Assembly: GCA_017475805.1 (NCBI GenBank)
Contig: JAFVEW010000005.1
Location: 1 to 18,923, forward strand
Length of the DNA: 18,923 nt
Direction: 5' to 3'
From: Synergistaceae bacterium
GTDB taxonomy: Bacteria; Synergistota; Synergistia; Synergistales; Aminobacteriaceae
Both the position numbers and the translations under genes were made by a program. Positions 6,102-11,753 of the stretch are shown here, piece after piece (within the stretch, counting starts at the first letter, position 1; every line of letters begins with the position of its first letter). The notes beneath the pieces were generated by a model. That model ran no database searches. It was not told the DNA's origin and was given only the letters and a program-made list of their open reading frames with translations.

Positions 6102-6514
6102 CAGATTATTTAGAATATATTGCAGGATTAATCGGAGCATTAGCCGGATATTTTTTCGGCGGCTTTGACGGCCTGATAAAGGCTCTAATTGCCTTTGCAG
6201 TCGTCGATTATTTTACAGGAATGGCGGCGGCTTGGTATTCTAATGAGCTATCATCTCAAATAGGCTTCAAAGGAATTTTGAGAAAAGTTACGATGTTCGT
6301 ACTCGTCGGAGTTGCTCATATAGTAGATAGAGAACTAGTCAGCAAAGTTTTAGGCAACGCGGCAATTTTGCGCGAGGGCGTGCTTTATTCTTTTCTCGTA
6401 AACGAAACTTTATCAATTATCGAAAACGCGAACAAGATGGATATTCCGATGCCTGAAGTCCTAACAAAACACCTTTTGCAAATTAAGAATAAACATACAG
6501 AGCCCTTGAAATAA
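6098..6514 (+). CDS. Phage holin (phage_holin_4 / TcdE-like type)
   Basis: A 138-residue membrane protein that releases the endolysin to the cell wall. Hydrophobic segments lie at residues about 6-22, 27-46 (ALIAFAVVDYFTGMAAAW) and 66-80 (VTMFVLVGVAHIVD). The pattern DYxTGxxAAWxxxELSSxxGFKGxxRK is typical of this holin family. The C-terminus is hydrophilic and lysine-rich. The gene starts inside the lysin's stop codon (ATGA), so translation is coupled. The lysin-then-holin order is less common than the reverse but occurs. Confidence 0.88.
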   Translation: MTDYLEYIAGLIGALAGYFFGGFDGLIKALIAFAVVDYFTGMAAAWYSNELSSQIGFKGILRKVTMFVLVGVAHIVDRELVSKVLGNAAILREGVLYSFLVNETLSIIENANKMDIPMPEVLTKHLLQIKNKHTEPLK

Positions 6515-6524
6515 ATCTCCTTAA

Positions 6525-6568
6525 AATAGCCTTGCTAAAAAATTAAAACAGAGCAAACATAGGCTATT
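6525..6568 (+). promoter_or_regulatory. Stem-loop before the gene at 6592
   Basis: AATAGCCT (6525-6532) pairs with AGGCTATT (6561-6568), with an inner TGCT/AGCA pairing (6533-6536 with 6552-6555). No T run follows directly. It may act as a terminator for the lysis unit or as a leader structure for the downstream gene. Confidence 0.45.
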
Positions 6569-6591
6569 ACTCAATAAAGGAGGTTTTATAA

Positions 6592-6846
6592 ATGAAAAAT
6601 CCCGAATTAATGAACGAAAACGGCGAAGCTGAAAATCTCACGATTTTATTTCACAGAGATTACTGCACCGTTATCGCAATTCAGGACGCAACGGAAGAAA
6701 GCGTGACGGGCAATGAACTTGTTGAGAAGCTAAATAAATTAAGACTATTTAGCCTTTTCAGGCTCGACCGTGAAACGTCCGAGTATGCCCGTCTTGTAAC
6801 TACGGACTGCTGGGGCAAAACGCATTATTTTAAGGCATGGAAATGA
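6592..6846 (+). CDS. Hypothetical small prophage protein
   Basis: An 84-residue protein with a very strong Shine-Dalgarno (AAGGAGG, 6577-6583) before ATG 6592. It has a beta-alpha-beta appearance (LTILFHRDYCTVIAIQDA, then a helix ELVEKLNKLRLF, then YARLVTTDCW) and no recognised motif. It follows a leader stem-loop after the holin and converges with the HTH gene on the other strand. Its stop is TGA. The function is unknown; location after the lysis genes suggests an accessory prophage gene. Confidence 0.6.
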   Translation: MKNPELMNENGEAENLTILFHRDYCTVIAIQDATEESVTGNELVEKLNKLRLFSLFRLDRETSEYARLVTTDCWGKTHYFKAWK

Positions 6847-6850
6847 CCAA

Positions 6851-6880
6851 AAGCACAGGCTTAAGACTTAGCCTGTGCTA
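6851..6880. terminator. Convergent-gene hairpin terminator
   Basis: The perfect 10-bp stem AGCACAGGCT (6852-6861) / AGCCTGTGCT (6870-6879) has an 8-nt loop. Read on the minus strand it is followed by TTTTGG. It overlaps the last codons of the minus-strand HTH gene and separates it from the convergent gene ending at 6846. Confidence 0.65.
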
Positions 6881-7223
6881 TTATTGTCTCTATTTTTCTG
6901 ACTTCTTTGATTAAAATTTTCAGGGAGCGTAAAATTTCAAGCTCGATGTTCTTTTTACCCGCCAATGGATTATCCGAATTCTCATCATCGATATAACTCT
7001 CCTCCTTGATTTTTTCTGCTTCACGTCTGCGCTTCCAAATGGCCGCGAAGCCTTGCGGAGCTTTCACGTAATTTTCTACGGAATTTCGCGGAATGAACCA
7101 TTGATGCCCGATCCGTTTTGCGCCTTCAAATTTATCTTTACGGCACAATAAAGAGATTGATTCTTTTCTGTAGTTGAGAATCTTGGCCGCCTCATCTGCC
7201 GAAATGTATTCGTCAATATCCAT
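6861..7223 (-). CDS. Excisionase-like HTH DNA-binding protein
   Basis: A 120-residue protein. Residues 5-55 form a MerR/excisionase-like helix-turn-helix: YISADEAAKILNYRKESISLLCRKDKF with RIGHQWFIPRNSVENYV. The central 'sadEAAkiL' and 'hqWfIPr' pattern is typical of HTH_17-type domains. A basic segment follows (KRRREAEK), then a C-terminal helix rich in Leu, Ile and Lys (ILRSLKILIKEVRKIETIIAQA) that may mediate oligomerisation. The start has a good site (GGAGG on the minus strand, about 7228-7232). It is transcribed opposite to its neighbours. It may be the phage excision factor or a small regulator; proximity to the integrase supports the former, but they are not adjacent. Confidence 0.7.
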   Translation of the reverse strand: MDIDEYISADEAAKILNYRKESISLLCRKDKFEGAKRIGHQWFIPRNSVENYVKAPQGFAAIWKRRREAEKIKEESYIDDENSDNPLAGKKNIELEILRSLKILIKEVRKIETIIAQAKS

Positions 7224-7279
7224 TTTTTACCTCCGTTTATTTTATTTTTTATTTTATCATAATTTATTAAAAAATATAC

Positions 7280-7308
7280 TTGATTTTATATTAAATTAGA
7301 GTGAAAAT
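7280..7308 (+). promoter_or_regulatory. Cassette promoter 1 (TTGATT-17-GAAAAT)
   Basis: TTGATT (7280-7285), 17 bp, GAAAAT (7303-7308). The surrounding ~75 bp to the start codon, including a conserved leader (AACGCAGTAATAATCATAAAGG), recur before three other genes. The repeated conservation is the main support, because the -10 is unusual. Confidence 0.65.
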
Positions 7309-7356
7309 AGCATTATCAAACGAAAACGCAGTAATAATCATAAAGGAGAGTTAAAA

Positions 7357-7554
7357 ATGTCAACAAACAATCAGAACGTAATCAACGAAGAAATCAAGGA
7401 GCAAATCCTTGCGGTACGCGCAACTGGCCTCGTCAACATGCTGGATATAAACGGTATTCAGCGGGTAGCATTCGAAAACGATTTTTACGATCTTGTCTGC
7501 TTCATCGAAGAAAACAAGAAAGCCTACGCGGATTTTATCCTTCACGGGGAATAA
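7357..7554 (+). CDS. DUF5049-like small prophage protein
   Basis: A 65-residue protein. The segment EEIKEQILAVRATGLVNMLD followed by VQRVAFE-like (IQRVAFENDFYDLVCFIEENKK) matches the short proteins called DUF5049 in Firmicutes phages (recognised from memory). No function is established for the family. It has a strong ribosome binding site (AAAGGAGAG) and stands alone between its own promoter and a hairpin terminator, as the first of four similar cassettes. Confidence 0.75.
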   Translation: MSTNNQNVINEEIKEQILAVRATGLVNMLDINGIQRVAFENDFYDLVCFIEENKKAYADFILHGE

Positions 7555-7556
7555 AG

Positions 7557-7580
7557 ACGGGGATTTTCCCCGTTATATTT
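7557..7580 (+). terminator. Terminator of cassette 1
   Basis: ACGGGGA (7557-7563), loop TTT, TCCCCGT (7567-7573), then TATATTTTTA. Nearly identical hairpins follow the next two cassettes. Confidence 0.85.
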
Positions 7581-7616
7581 TTATGGATATTCTATTTGAA
7601 ATAAATAAAAATAAAC

Positions 7617-7645
7617 TTGACTTTATATTAATTAAGAGTGAAAAT
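7617..7645 (+). promoter_or_regulatory. Cassette promoter 2 (TTGACT-17-GAAAAT)
   Basis: TTGACT (7617-7622), 17 bp, GAAAAT (7640-7645). An upstream AT-rich block (TATTTGAAATAAATAAAA) and the downstream leader are shared with the copies at 8112 and 8613. Confidence 0.7.
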
Positions 7646-7693
7646 AACATCATCAAGCGAAAACGCAGTAATAATCATAAAGGAGAGTTAAAA

Positions 7694-8047
7694 ATGTTAG
7701 TAATCAAAGAATACGACGAAATCATCAACAGCGACGGCAAAAACTATGACGCGACAAGTTTCAATGGCAAGCTTTTCTGGGCTTATAGGAACAGCAAAGA
7801 CGCAGGAAATGAAATGCTAAACTTCGACGACAATTGCAGTGAAAACGATATCGAGCAGATTGCGAAGTTACTAAGAAAATTCGCAATCACAGAATTCACG
7901 ATTTCTTCTACTTGGTCGAGCTTACTTGAAACGCTTGCTTCATTCGATGAAAAAGGCATTAAAATGCAGGGCATCGTAAGGGTTTATGAACACACGAATT
8001 GCCGCCAACGAAAGAAAATTCCGGCAATCCTCATGAGAGTTGAATAA
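7694..8047 (+). CDS. Prophage cassette protein, paralog A
   Basis: A 117-residue protein of unknown function. It is closely related to the protein at 8189-8536: both begin ML(V/A)IKEYD and share FNGxxFxAYxxSKxAGNEMLNF, then LLETLASFD, then KKIPAILM at the C-terminus. The fold looks alpha/beta (ITEFTISSTWSSLLETLASFDEKGIKMQG). I recall similar acidic proteins in Firmicutes phages but cannot name a function. The frame is open further upstream, but that stretch crosses a terminator and the promoter, so ATG 7694 after AAAGGAGAG is the start. It stands alone with its own promoter and terminator. Confidence 0.75.
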   Translation: MLVIKEYDEIINSDGKNYDATSFNGKLFWAYRNSKDAGNEMLNFDDNCSENDIEQIAKLLRKFAITEFTISSTWSSLLETLASFDEKGIKMQGIVRVYEHTNCRQRKKIPAILMRVE

Positions 8048-8051
8048 AATG

Positions 8052-8076
8052 ACGGGGATTTTCCCCGTTATTTTTT
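8052..8076 (+). terminator. Terminator of cassette 2
   Basis: ACGGGGA (8052-8058), loop TTT, TCCCCGT (8062-8068), then TATTTTTTA. It matches the hairpin at 7557-7573. Confidence 0.88.
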
Positions 8077-8111
8077 ATAAATATTCTATTTGAAATTAAA
8101 TAAAAATGGAC

Positions 8112-8140
8112 TTGACTTTACATTAATTAAGAGTGAAAAT
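8112..8140 (+). promoter_or_regulatory. Cassette promoter 3 (TTGACT-17-GAAAAT)
   Basis: TTGACT (8112-8117), 17 bp, GAAAAT (8135-8140), with conserved flanks (TTTGAAATTAAATAAAAAT upstream; ACGACCATCAAGCG downstream). Confidence 0.7.
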
Positions 8141-8188
8141 ACGACCATCAAGCGGAAACGCAGTAATAACAACAAAGGAGAGTTAAAA

Positions 8189-8536
8189 ATGTTAGCAATT
8201 AAGGAATACGACGACTACCTCAACAGCAACGGCAGAGAATACAACGCGGCAACTTTCAATGGCACTATCTTCGGAGCTTACCTACGCAGCAAAGAGGCGG
8301 GGAACGAAATGTTGAACTTCGAGTGGTGTTTTGATGAGGACGAAATCAAGCAGATTGCGAAGTTACTGAAACAATCCGCAATCACGGAATTCACACTTTC
8401 TTCAACTTCTACGGCTTTGCTTGAAACCCTTGCTTCATTCGACAAACAAGGCATCAAAATACAGGGATTTGTTACGGTTAATGAATTTGAACGTCCGCAA
8501 AAGAAAATCCCGGCAATCCTTATGAAAATTGAATAA
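8189..8536 (+). CDS. Prophage cassette protein, paralog B
   Basis: A 115-residue paralog of the protein at 7694-8047. Shared blocks are IKEYD, then YNAATFNGTIFGAYLRSK, then EAGNEMLNF and SALLETLASFDKQGIKIQG, ending KKIPAILMKIE. It differs mainly in the surface segments after residue 45 and near the end. This suggests duplication followed by divergence of the exposed parts. The start at ATG 8189 after AAAGGAGAG is set by alignment with paralog A. The function is unknown; a secreted or membrane role is unlikely because no signal or membrane segment is visible. Confidence 0.75.
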   Translation: MLAIKEYDDYLNSNGREYNAATFNGTIFGAYLRSKEAGNEMLNFEWCFDEDEIKQIAKLLKQSAITEFTLSSTSTALLETLASFDKQGIKIQGFVTVNEFERPQKKIPAILMKIE

Positions 8537-8542
8537 AAACGG

Positions 8543-8567
8543 CGGGGATTTTCCCCGTCATTTTTCG
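8543..8567 (+). terminator. Terminator of cassette 3
   Basis: CGGGGA (8543-8548), loop TTT, TCCCCG (8552-8557), then TCATTTTT. Third copy of the GGGGATTTTCCCC hairpin. Confidence 0.85.
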
Positions 8568-8612
8568 CTCCTTTTTTAGAAAAATCTTATTTTGAAATTT
8601 AATAAAATATAC

Positions 8613-8641
8613 TTGACATTTTATTAATATAGAGTGAAAAT
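8613..8641 (+). promoter_or_regulatory. Cassette promoter 4 (TTGACA-17-GAAAAT)
   Basis: A consensus TTGACA (8613-8618), 17 bp, and GAAAAT (8636-8641). It retains AGAGTGAAAATACGACCATC like copy 3, then diverges in the leader. Confidence 0.7.
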
Positions 8642-8692
8642 ACGACCATCGAACGAAGAAATACAGTAAACATCGAAAAGGAGCAAATAAAA

Positions 8693-8992
8693 ATGAAAGA
8701 AAGAATGTATGATGAAAGAATCGATTTTTGCATCGAAGAAGGAATGGGAAAAGAGATCGTCGGAATGGTCATAAAGGAAGTTCTCAGTATCGGGAAAAGA
8801 AGTTTTACAATTTGCGGTGAGATTTCCGATTGTGTCGAACTTCTTGCGGAATTTGAAAAACAAGGCGCAAATGTTCGAGGTTTAATACATCTCGAAAACA
8901 GCATTGAAGAAAACGGAGCATACAGGGAATTTACCTATCCGGCAATTCAAATGAAAATATCCAACCGCTTAAAATATAGAAGGACGGCTTAA
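8693..8992 (+). CDS. Prophage cassette protein, divergent paralog C
   Basis: A 99-residue protein. Its C-terminal half (KRSFTICGEISDCVELLAEF, EKQGANVRGLI, then YPAIQMKI) lines up with paralogs A and B (TEFTISST, LLETLASFD, KGIKMQGIV, IPAILMRV). The N-terminal part is shorter and lacks the FNGxxFxAY block. It starts at ATG 8693 with AAAAGGAG upstream. The last residues (RLKYRRTA) run into the terminator stem. It is the fourth monocistronic cassette under the repeated promoter. Function unknown. Confidence 0.7.
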   Translation: MKERMYDERIDFCIEEGMGKEIVGMVIKEVLSIGKRSFTICGEISDCVELLAEFEKQGANVRGLIHLENSIEENGAYREFTYPAIQMKISNRLKYRRTA

Positions 8993-9008
8993 CGCCGCCG
9001 TCTTTTTT
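8983..9008 (+). terminator. Terminator of cassette 4
   Basis: GACGGC (8983-8988) pairs with GCCGTC (8997-9002), followed by TTTTTT. The stem overlaps the stop codon of the gene ending at 8992. It differs in sequence from the three GGGGATTTTCCCC terminators. Confidence 0.85.
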
Positions 9009-9026
9009 GAATTTTGAGTTGGATAT

Positions 9027-10166
9027 CTATAAATTATCGAGCCAATCTGCCCACCACTGCATGATTTTAGTTCGTTCCGGCATATATTCAGCGTGATTAT
9101 ATGCCCCGCGCACTGAATTATTTTCGACGTGCGCAAGCTGTCTTTCAATTACGTCTCTATTCCAGCCGTGTTCGTTGGCTATTGTCGAGAACATAGCGCG
9201 GAAGCCGTGAGGCGTGATTTGCTCCTTTGTAAATCCCATGACTCTCAATGCTATACGAACTCCGTTATCAGACATACATTTCCCGTCGTTTCTCGGTGAG
9301 GGGAAAAGATAACGTCCTTTGCCAGTCAAAGGGGTTAATTCTTCGAGAATTTCCTGAACTTGTCGCGATAACGGTACAATATGCCGACGTTTCATCTTCA
9401 TTTTTTCTGCGGGAATTTCCCATACATCTCCATTAAACTCACTCCATTCAGCCGAACGAGCTTCACCTGGACGTACGAATGTATATACAGAAAAAAGCAG
9501 TGCACAACGCATAATTGTATAAGGATACGCTTTAATGGCTTTCATAAGAATTGCTATATCACTTGGATTTGTCAAAGTTGCGTAATGGTTTCTGTGTAAT
9601 GGTTTTAGAGCACCATTAAGTGCGTAAGTCGGATCGAATTTTATCAAATCAGACGCGACTGCAAATTTAAATATCTGCCCTGTGATAATTTTTACACGCC
9701 TCGCAGTTTCTTCATGGCCGTCATTTTCAACATTTCGACAAACTTGTAAAACGTCTTTTGGCGTAATCTCTCCTATCGGCATTTCACCTATAAAGGGCAA
9801 TATATGCTTTTTGAGACGAAGCTTAACCATTTTCATGTAACTTTCGGCTTTATCGCTCATGCGAACTTTCAACCATTCATTCATAACTTCTGAAAAAGTT
9901 TCAAGCCGCTTATCTGCTCTACGAGAAAGGCTTTCACCTTTTGCTCTTTGTGTTTGAAGCTCATCGCGTTTAATACGTGCGTCTTTGAGTGATAAATCAG
10001 GATAGGGGCCGAGCGAAATTTGACGTTCTTTTTTATTTTCCCAATATCGAAAAATCCAATATTTCCGCCCTGAGGGATCAACTCTCAAATTTAGCCCACG
10101 ATCATCACGAAGCATGTAATATTTTTCCTTAGGTTTTGCACTCTTTACCTGCAACTCAGTCAACAT
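9027..10166 (-). CDS. int: P4-type tyrosine integrase
   Basis: A 379-residue site-specific recombinase that inserts and excises the prophage. Residues 1-85 form the DUF4102-type arm-binding domain (LTELQVKSAKPKEKYYMLRD, then SLGPYPDLSLKDAR). Residues about 90-180 are the core-binding (SAM-like) domain. Residues 195-375 are catalytic: Arg 232 in RPGEAR, a Lys around 257-259 in MKMKRRHIVPLS, HGFR (320-323), His 346 in LAHV, and the nucleophile Tyr 356 in AYNHAEY. Length is normal. The gene starts about 190 bp from the 3' end of tRNA-Thr(GGT) and reads away from it, the usual layout for this integrase class at a tRNA attachment site. Its ribosome binding site is weak. It marks the right end of the prophage. 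Confidence 0.93.
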   Translation of the reverse strand: MLTELQVKSAKPKEKYYMLRDDRGLNLRVDPSGRKYWIFRYWENKKERQISLGPYPDLSLKDARIKRDELQTQRAKGESLSRRADKRLETFSEVMNEWLKVRMSDKAESYMKMVKLRLKKHILPFIGEMPIGEITPKDVLQVCRNVENDGHEETARRVKIITGQIFKFAVASDLIKFDPTYALNGALKPLHRNHYATLTNPSDIAILMKAIKAYPYTIMRCALLFSVYTFVRPGEARSAEWSEFNGDVWEIPAEKMKMKRRHIVPLSRQVQEILEELTPLTGKGRYLFPSPRNDGKCMSDNGVRIALRVMGFTKEQITPHGFRAMFSTIANEHGWNRDVIERQLAHVENNSVRGAYNHAEYMPERTKIMQWWADWLDNL

Positions 10167-10193
10167 TAGAAAACACCATCCTTTTTCGTTTGA

Positions 10194-10241
10194 CCGTAGA
10201 AAAAAATTTCTCGTAATTTCTTTCTACGATTTTTTCTACGG
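10194..10241. promoter_or_regulatory. Inverted and direct repeats upstream of the integrase
   Basis: CCGTAGAAAAAA (10194-10205) and TTTTTTCTACGG (10230-10241) form a perfect 12-bp inverted repeat. A third copy of the core, TTTCTACGA, is at 10221-10229. These may be arm-type binding sites for the integrase or excisionase, or an operator controlling the integrase gene. The assignment is inferred from location. Confidence 0.5.
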
Positions 10242-10292
10242 TAGTATATCGGTTTTAGTCGGTTTTTATAATTCTTTATCGGGGTAATAAAC

Positions 10293-10315
10293 AAAAAAGA
10301 CCGCTTCTTAAGCGG
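10293..10315 (-). terminator. Terminator of the tRNA operon (minus strand)
   Basis: CCGCTT (10301-10306) and AAGCGG (10310-10315) form a stem with a 3-nt loop. On the minus strand it is followed by TCTTTTTTG (10292-10300). It lies 38 bp past the tRNA-Thr 3' end and before the integrase, so it also insulates the integrase from tRNA transcription. If integration occurs at the tRNA 3' end, this terminator came with the phage. Confidence 0.75.
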
Positions 10316-10352
10316 ATTTCTATTCTCTATCGGTTCTCACCGAGTTATCTTC

Positions 10353-10428
10353 TGGAGCCGATTTTCGGATTTGAACCGAAGACCCCATCCTTACCATGGA
10401 TGTGCTCTGCCGGCTGAGCTAAATCGGC
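10353..10428 (-). tRNA. tRNA-Thr (anticodon GGT), probable phage attachment site
   Basis: A 76-nt minus-strand tRNA with encoded CCA. The acceptor stem pairs GCCGATT with AATCGGC. The anticodon stem CATCC/GGATG holds a loop with GGT. The T arm has GGTTCAAATCC. Its 3' end faces the integrase, so it is the probable bacterial attachment site; the second att copy must lie outside the window. Confidence 0.93.
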
Positions 10429-10434
10429 AAAAAC

Positions 10435-10520
10435 TGGTGGTGGAACATGGATTTGAACCATGGTAGACTCTCGTCGACAGATTTACAGTCTGTTGCCATT
10501 GACCACTCGGCCATTCCACC
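10435..10520 (-). tRNA. tRNA-Tyr (anticodon GTA)
   Basis: An 86-nt class II tRNA with a long variable arm and encoded CCA. The acceptor stem is GGTGGAA/TTCCACC. The anticodon loop CTGTAAA contains GTA between ACAGA and TCTGT. Confidence 0.95.
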
Positions 10521-10542
10521 GTTTTATCCTATCTCTTTTCAC

Positions 10543-10618
10543 TGGAGCCGGCGAGGGGACTTGAACCTCCGACCTGCTGATTACAAGTCAGCTGCTCTAC
10601 CAACTGAGCTACACCGGC
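10543..10618 (-). tRNA. tRNA-Thr (anticodon TGT)
   Basis: A 76-nt tRNA with encoded CCA. The acceptor stem is GCCGGTG/CGCCGGC (one G-C, T-G type end pair). The anticodon loop CTTGTAA gives TGT between GCTGA and TCAGC. It is the first gene of the tRNA operon. Confidence 0.95.
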
Positions 10619-10632
10619 CTCAACGCTAGAGA

Positions 10633-10662
10633 ATTTTATCACGGTGATTTTTATTCTGTCAA
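10633..10662 (-). promoter_or_regulatory. Promoter of the tRNA operon
   Basis: On the minus strand, TTGACA (10662 down to 10657), an 18-bp spacer and TAAAAT (10638 down to 10633), with TG one base before the -10. Transcription would start about 8 nt before the first tRNA. Confidence 0.8.
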
Positions 10663-10702
10663 GACAAAATATTTTTTTGTTCTATGATAATCTTTGACGA
10701 GC

Positions 10703-10726
10703 ATACGTATAGGGCTGTACGTATAT
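10703..10726. promoter_or_regulatory. Paired TACGTA elements in the tRNA-argC intergenic region
   Basis: Two copies of the palindromic hexamer TACGTA (10704-10709 and 10718-10723) lie 14 bp apart, just after a TTGACG (10694-10699). They may be an operator for the arg genes or part of a promoter, but the known ArgR box is not a clear match. Confidence 0.35.
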
Positions 10727-10809
10727 CTTGATTAGCGTCAGTAGGGTTACTAAACGTTGACAATTATTATAAAATACTTGCGAAAAAAATTTTAGGAGTT
10801 GTGAATATT

Positions 10810-11718
10810 TTGACAAAAATTTTCATCGACGGGAGTGCCGGGACTACAGGTCTTCAAATTTATGACAGATTAAAACAGCGCGACGACATTCAAATTTTAG
10901 AAATTTCTGAAGAAAATCGAAAAGATAATGACGCCCGAAAAGATTTTTTTAATGAGGCCGATATAGCTTTTCTTTGTCTTCCTGATGCCGCTGCCATCGA
11001 AGCTGTAACGCTCGCCCTGAATAAAAAGACAGTCATCATTGACACTTCGACAGCTCACAGAGTTTCAGAAGGCTGGGCTTATGGTATGCCTGAATTAAAA
11101 GGTCAGAGAGAAATTATTAAAAATTCAAAGAGAATAGCTAATCCCGGCTGTCATGCAAGCGGCTTTATTGCTCTTGTTGCACCGTTGATTGAAAATAAAA
11201 TTTTAAGTCCTGAGGAAAAACTTTCGTGTTTTTCTATAACAGGTTACTCTGGCGGCGGCAAAAAAATGATAGCCGAGTACGAAACTCAAGGACGAGATAT
11301 TCTGCTTGACGCTCCGAGACAATATGCTCTAACGCAAAATCATAAGCATCTGCCTGAAATTCAAAAAATTTGCGAATTAAATCACGCGCCGATATTTTGT
11401 CCTATTGTTGCGGATTTTTATTCAGGAATGGAAGTTACTGTGCCGATTCATGATGTTAATATTAAAAAAATTTGTGAAGTCTATGAAAATTATTATCACG
11501 GCGGAGTAATTCATTTTAATAATGATGATAATGAAAAATTTTTATCGGCTTCAGCTTTTTCAGGGCGCGATGACATGGAAATTAAAGTCGCAGGCAACGA
11601 CGAGCGAGTTTTATTAATTGCGCGTTTCGACAACTTAGGCAAAGGAGCTTCGGGCGCGGCCGTTCAGAACATGAATTTAGTCATGGGCGTCGATGAATTT
11701 AAGGGCTTAAATCTTTAG
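10810..11718 (+). CDS. argC: N-acetyl-gamma-glutamyl-phosphate reductase (short type)
   Basis: Catalyses the NADPH-dependent reduction of N-acetylglutamyl phosphate, third step of arginine synthesis. About 302 residues, the size of the short (type 2) ArgC rather than the ~345-residue type 1. Counting from the TTG start, the nucleotide-binding loop GSAGTTG is at 8-14. The catalytic Cys is in NPGCHASGF (Cys 114). The substrate region includes GYSGGGKKMI, and HLPEI supplies the usual histidine. An in-frame GTG at 10801 lies only 2 nt from AGGAG (10794-10798), too close, so TTG 10810 (MTKIFIDGSAGTTG) is the more likely start. argJ and argB follow on the same strand. Confidence 0.92.
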   Translation: MTKIFIDGSAGTTGLQIYDRLKQRDDIQILEISEENRKDNDARKDFFNEADIAFLCLPDAAAIEAVTLALNKKTVIIDTSTAHRVSEGWAYGMPELKGQREIIKNSKRIANPGCHASGFIALVAPLIENKILSPEEKLSCFSITGYSGGGKKMIAEYETQGRDILLDAPRQYALTQNHKHLPEIQKICELNHAPIFCPIVADFYSGMEVTVPIHDVNIKKICEVYENYYHGGVIHFNNDDNEKFLSASAFSGRDDMEIKVAGNDERVLLIARFDNLGKGASGAAVQNMNLVMGVDEFKGLNL

Positions 11719-11753
11719 TCTTGATTTATTAATTTCAGAAAGGAAAAATTTTA

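Noticed and set aside
7493..7693. Open frame extending the 7694 gene upstream to 7493
   Set aside because: It crosses a terminator and the repeated promoter and overlaps the DUF5049-like gene. Alignment with paralog B and the ribosome binding site place the start at 7694.
7557..8557. CRISPR-like repeats (GGGGATTTTCCCC every ~490 bp)
   Set aside because: Spacing equals whole genes and each copy is a terminator hairpin with a T run; there are no short regular spacers.
8599..8904. Minus-strand open frames opposite the 8693 gene
   Set aside because: They run against the conserved promoter and paralog coding sequence, lack ribosome binding sites and have no recognisable protein features.
10447..10629. 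Plus-strand open frame over the tRNA genes
   Set aside because: It is covered by tRNA-Tyr and tRNA-Thr on the other strand; frames resembling 'DLNHGRLS...' are a common artefact of tRNA sequence.
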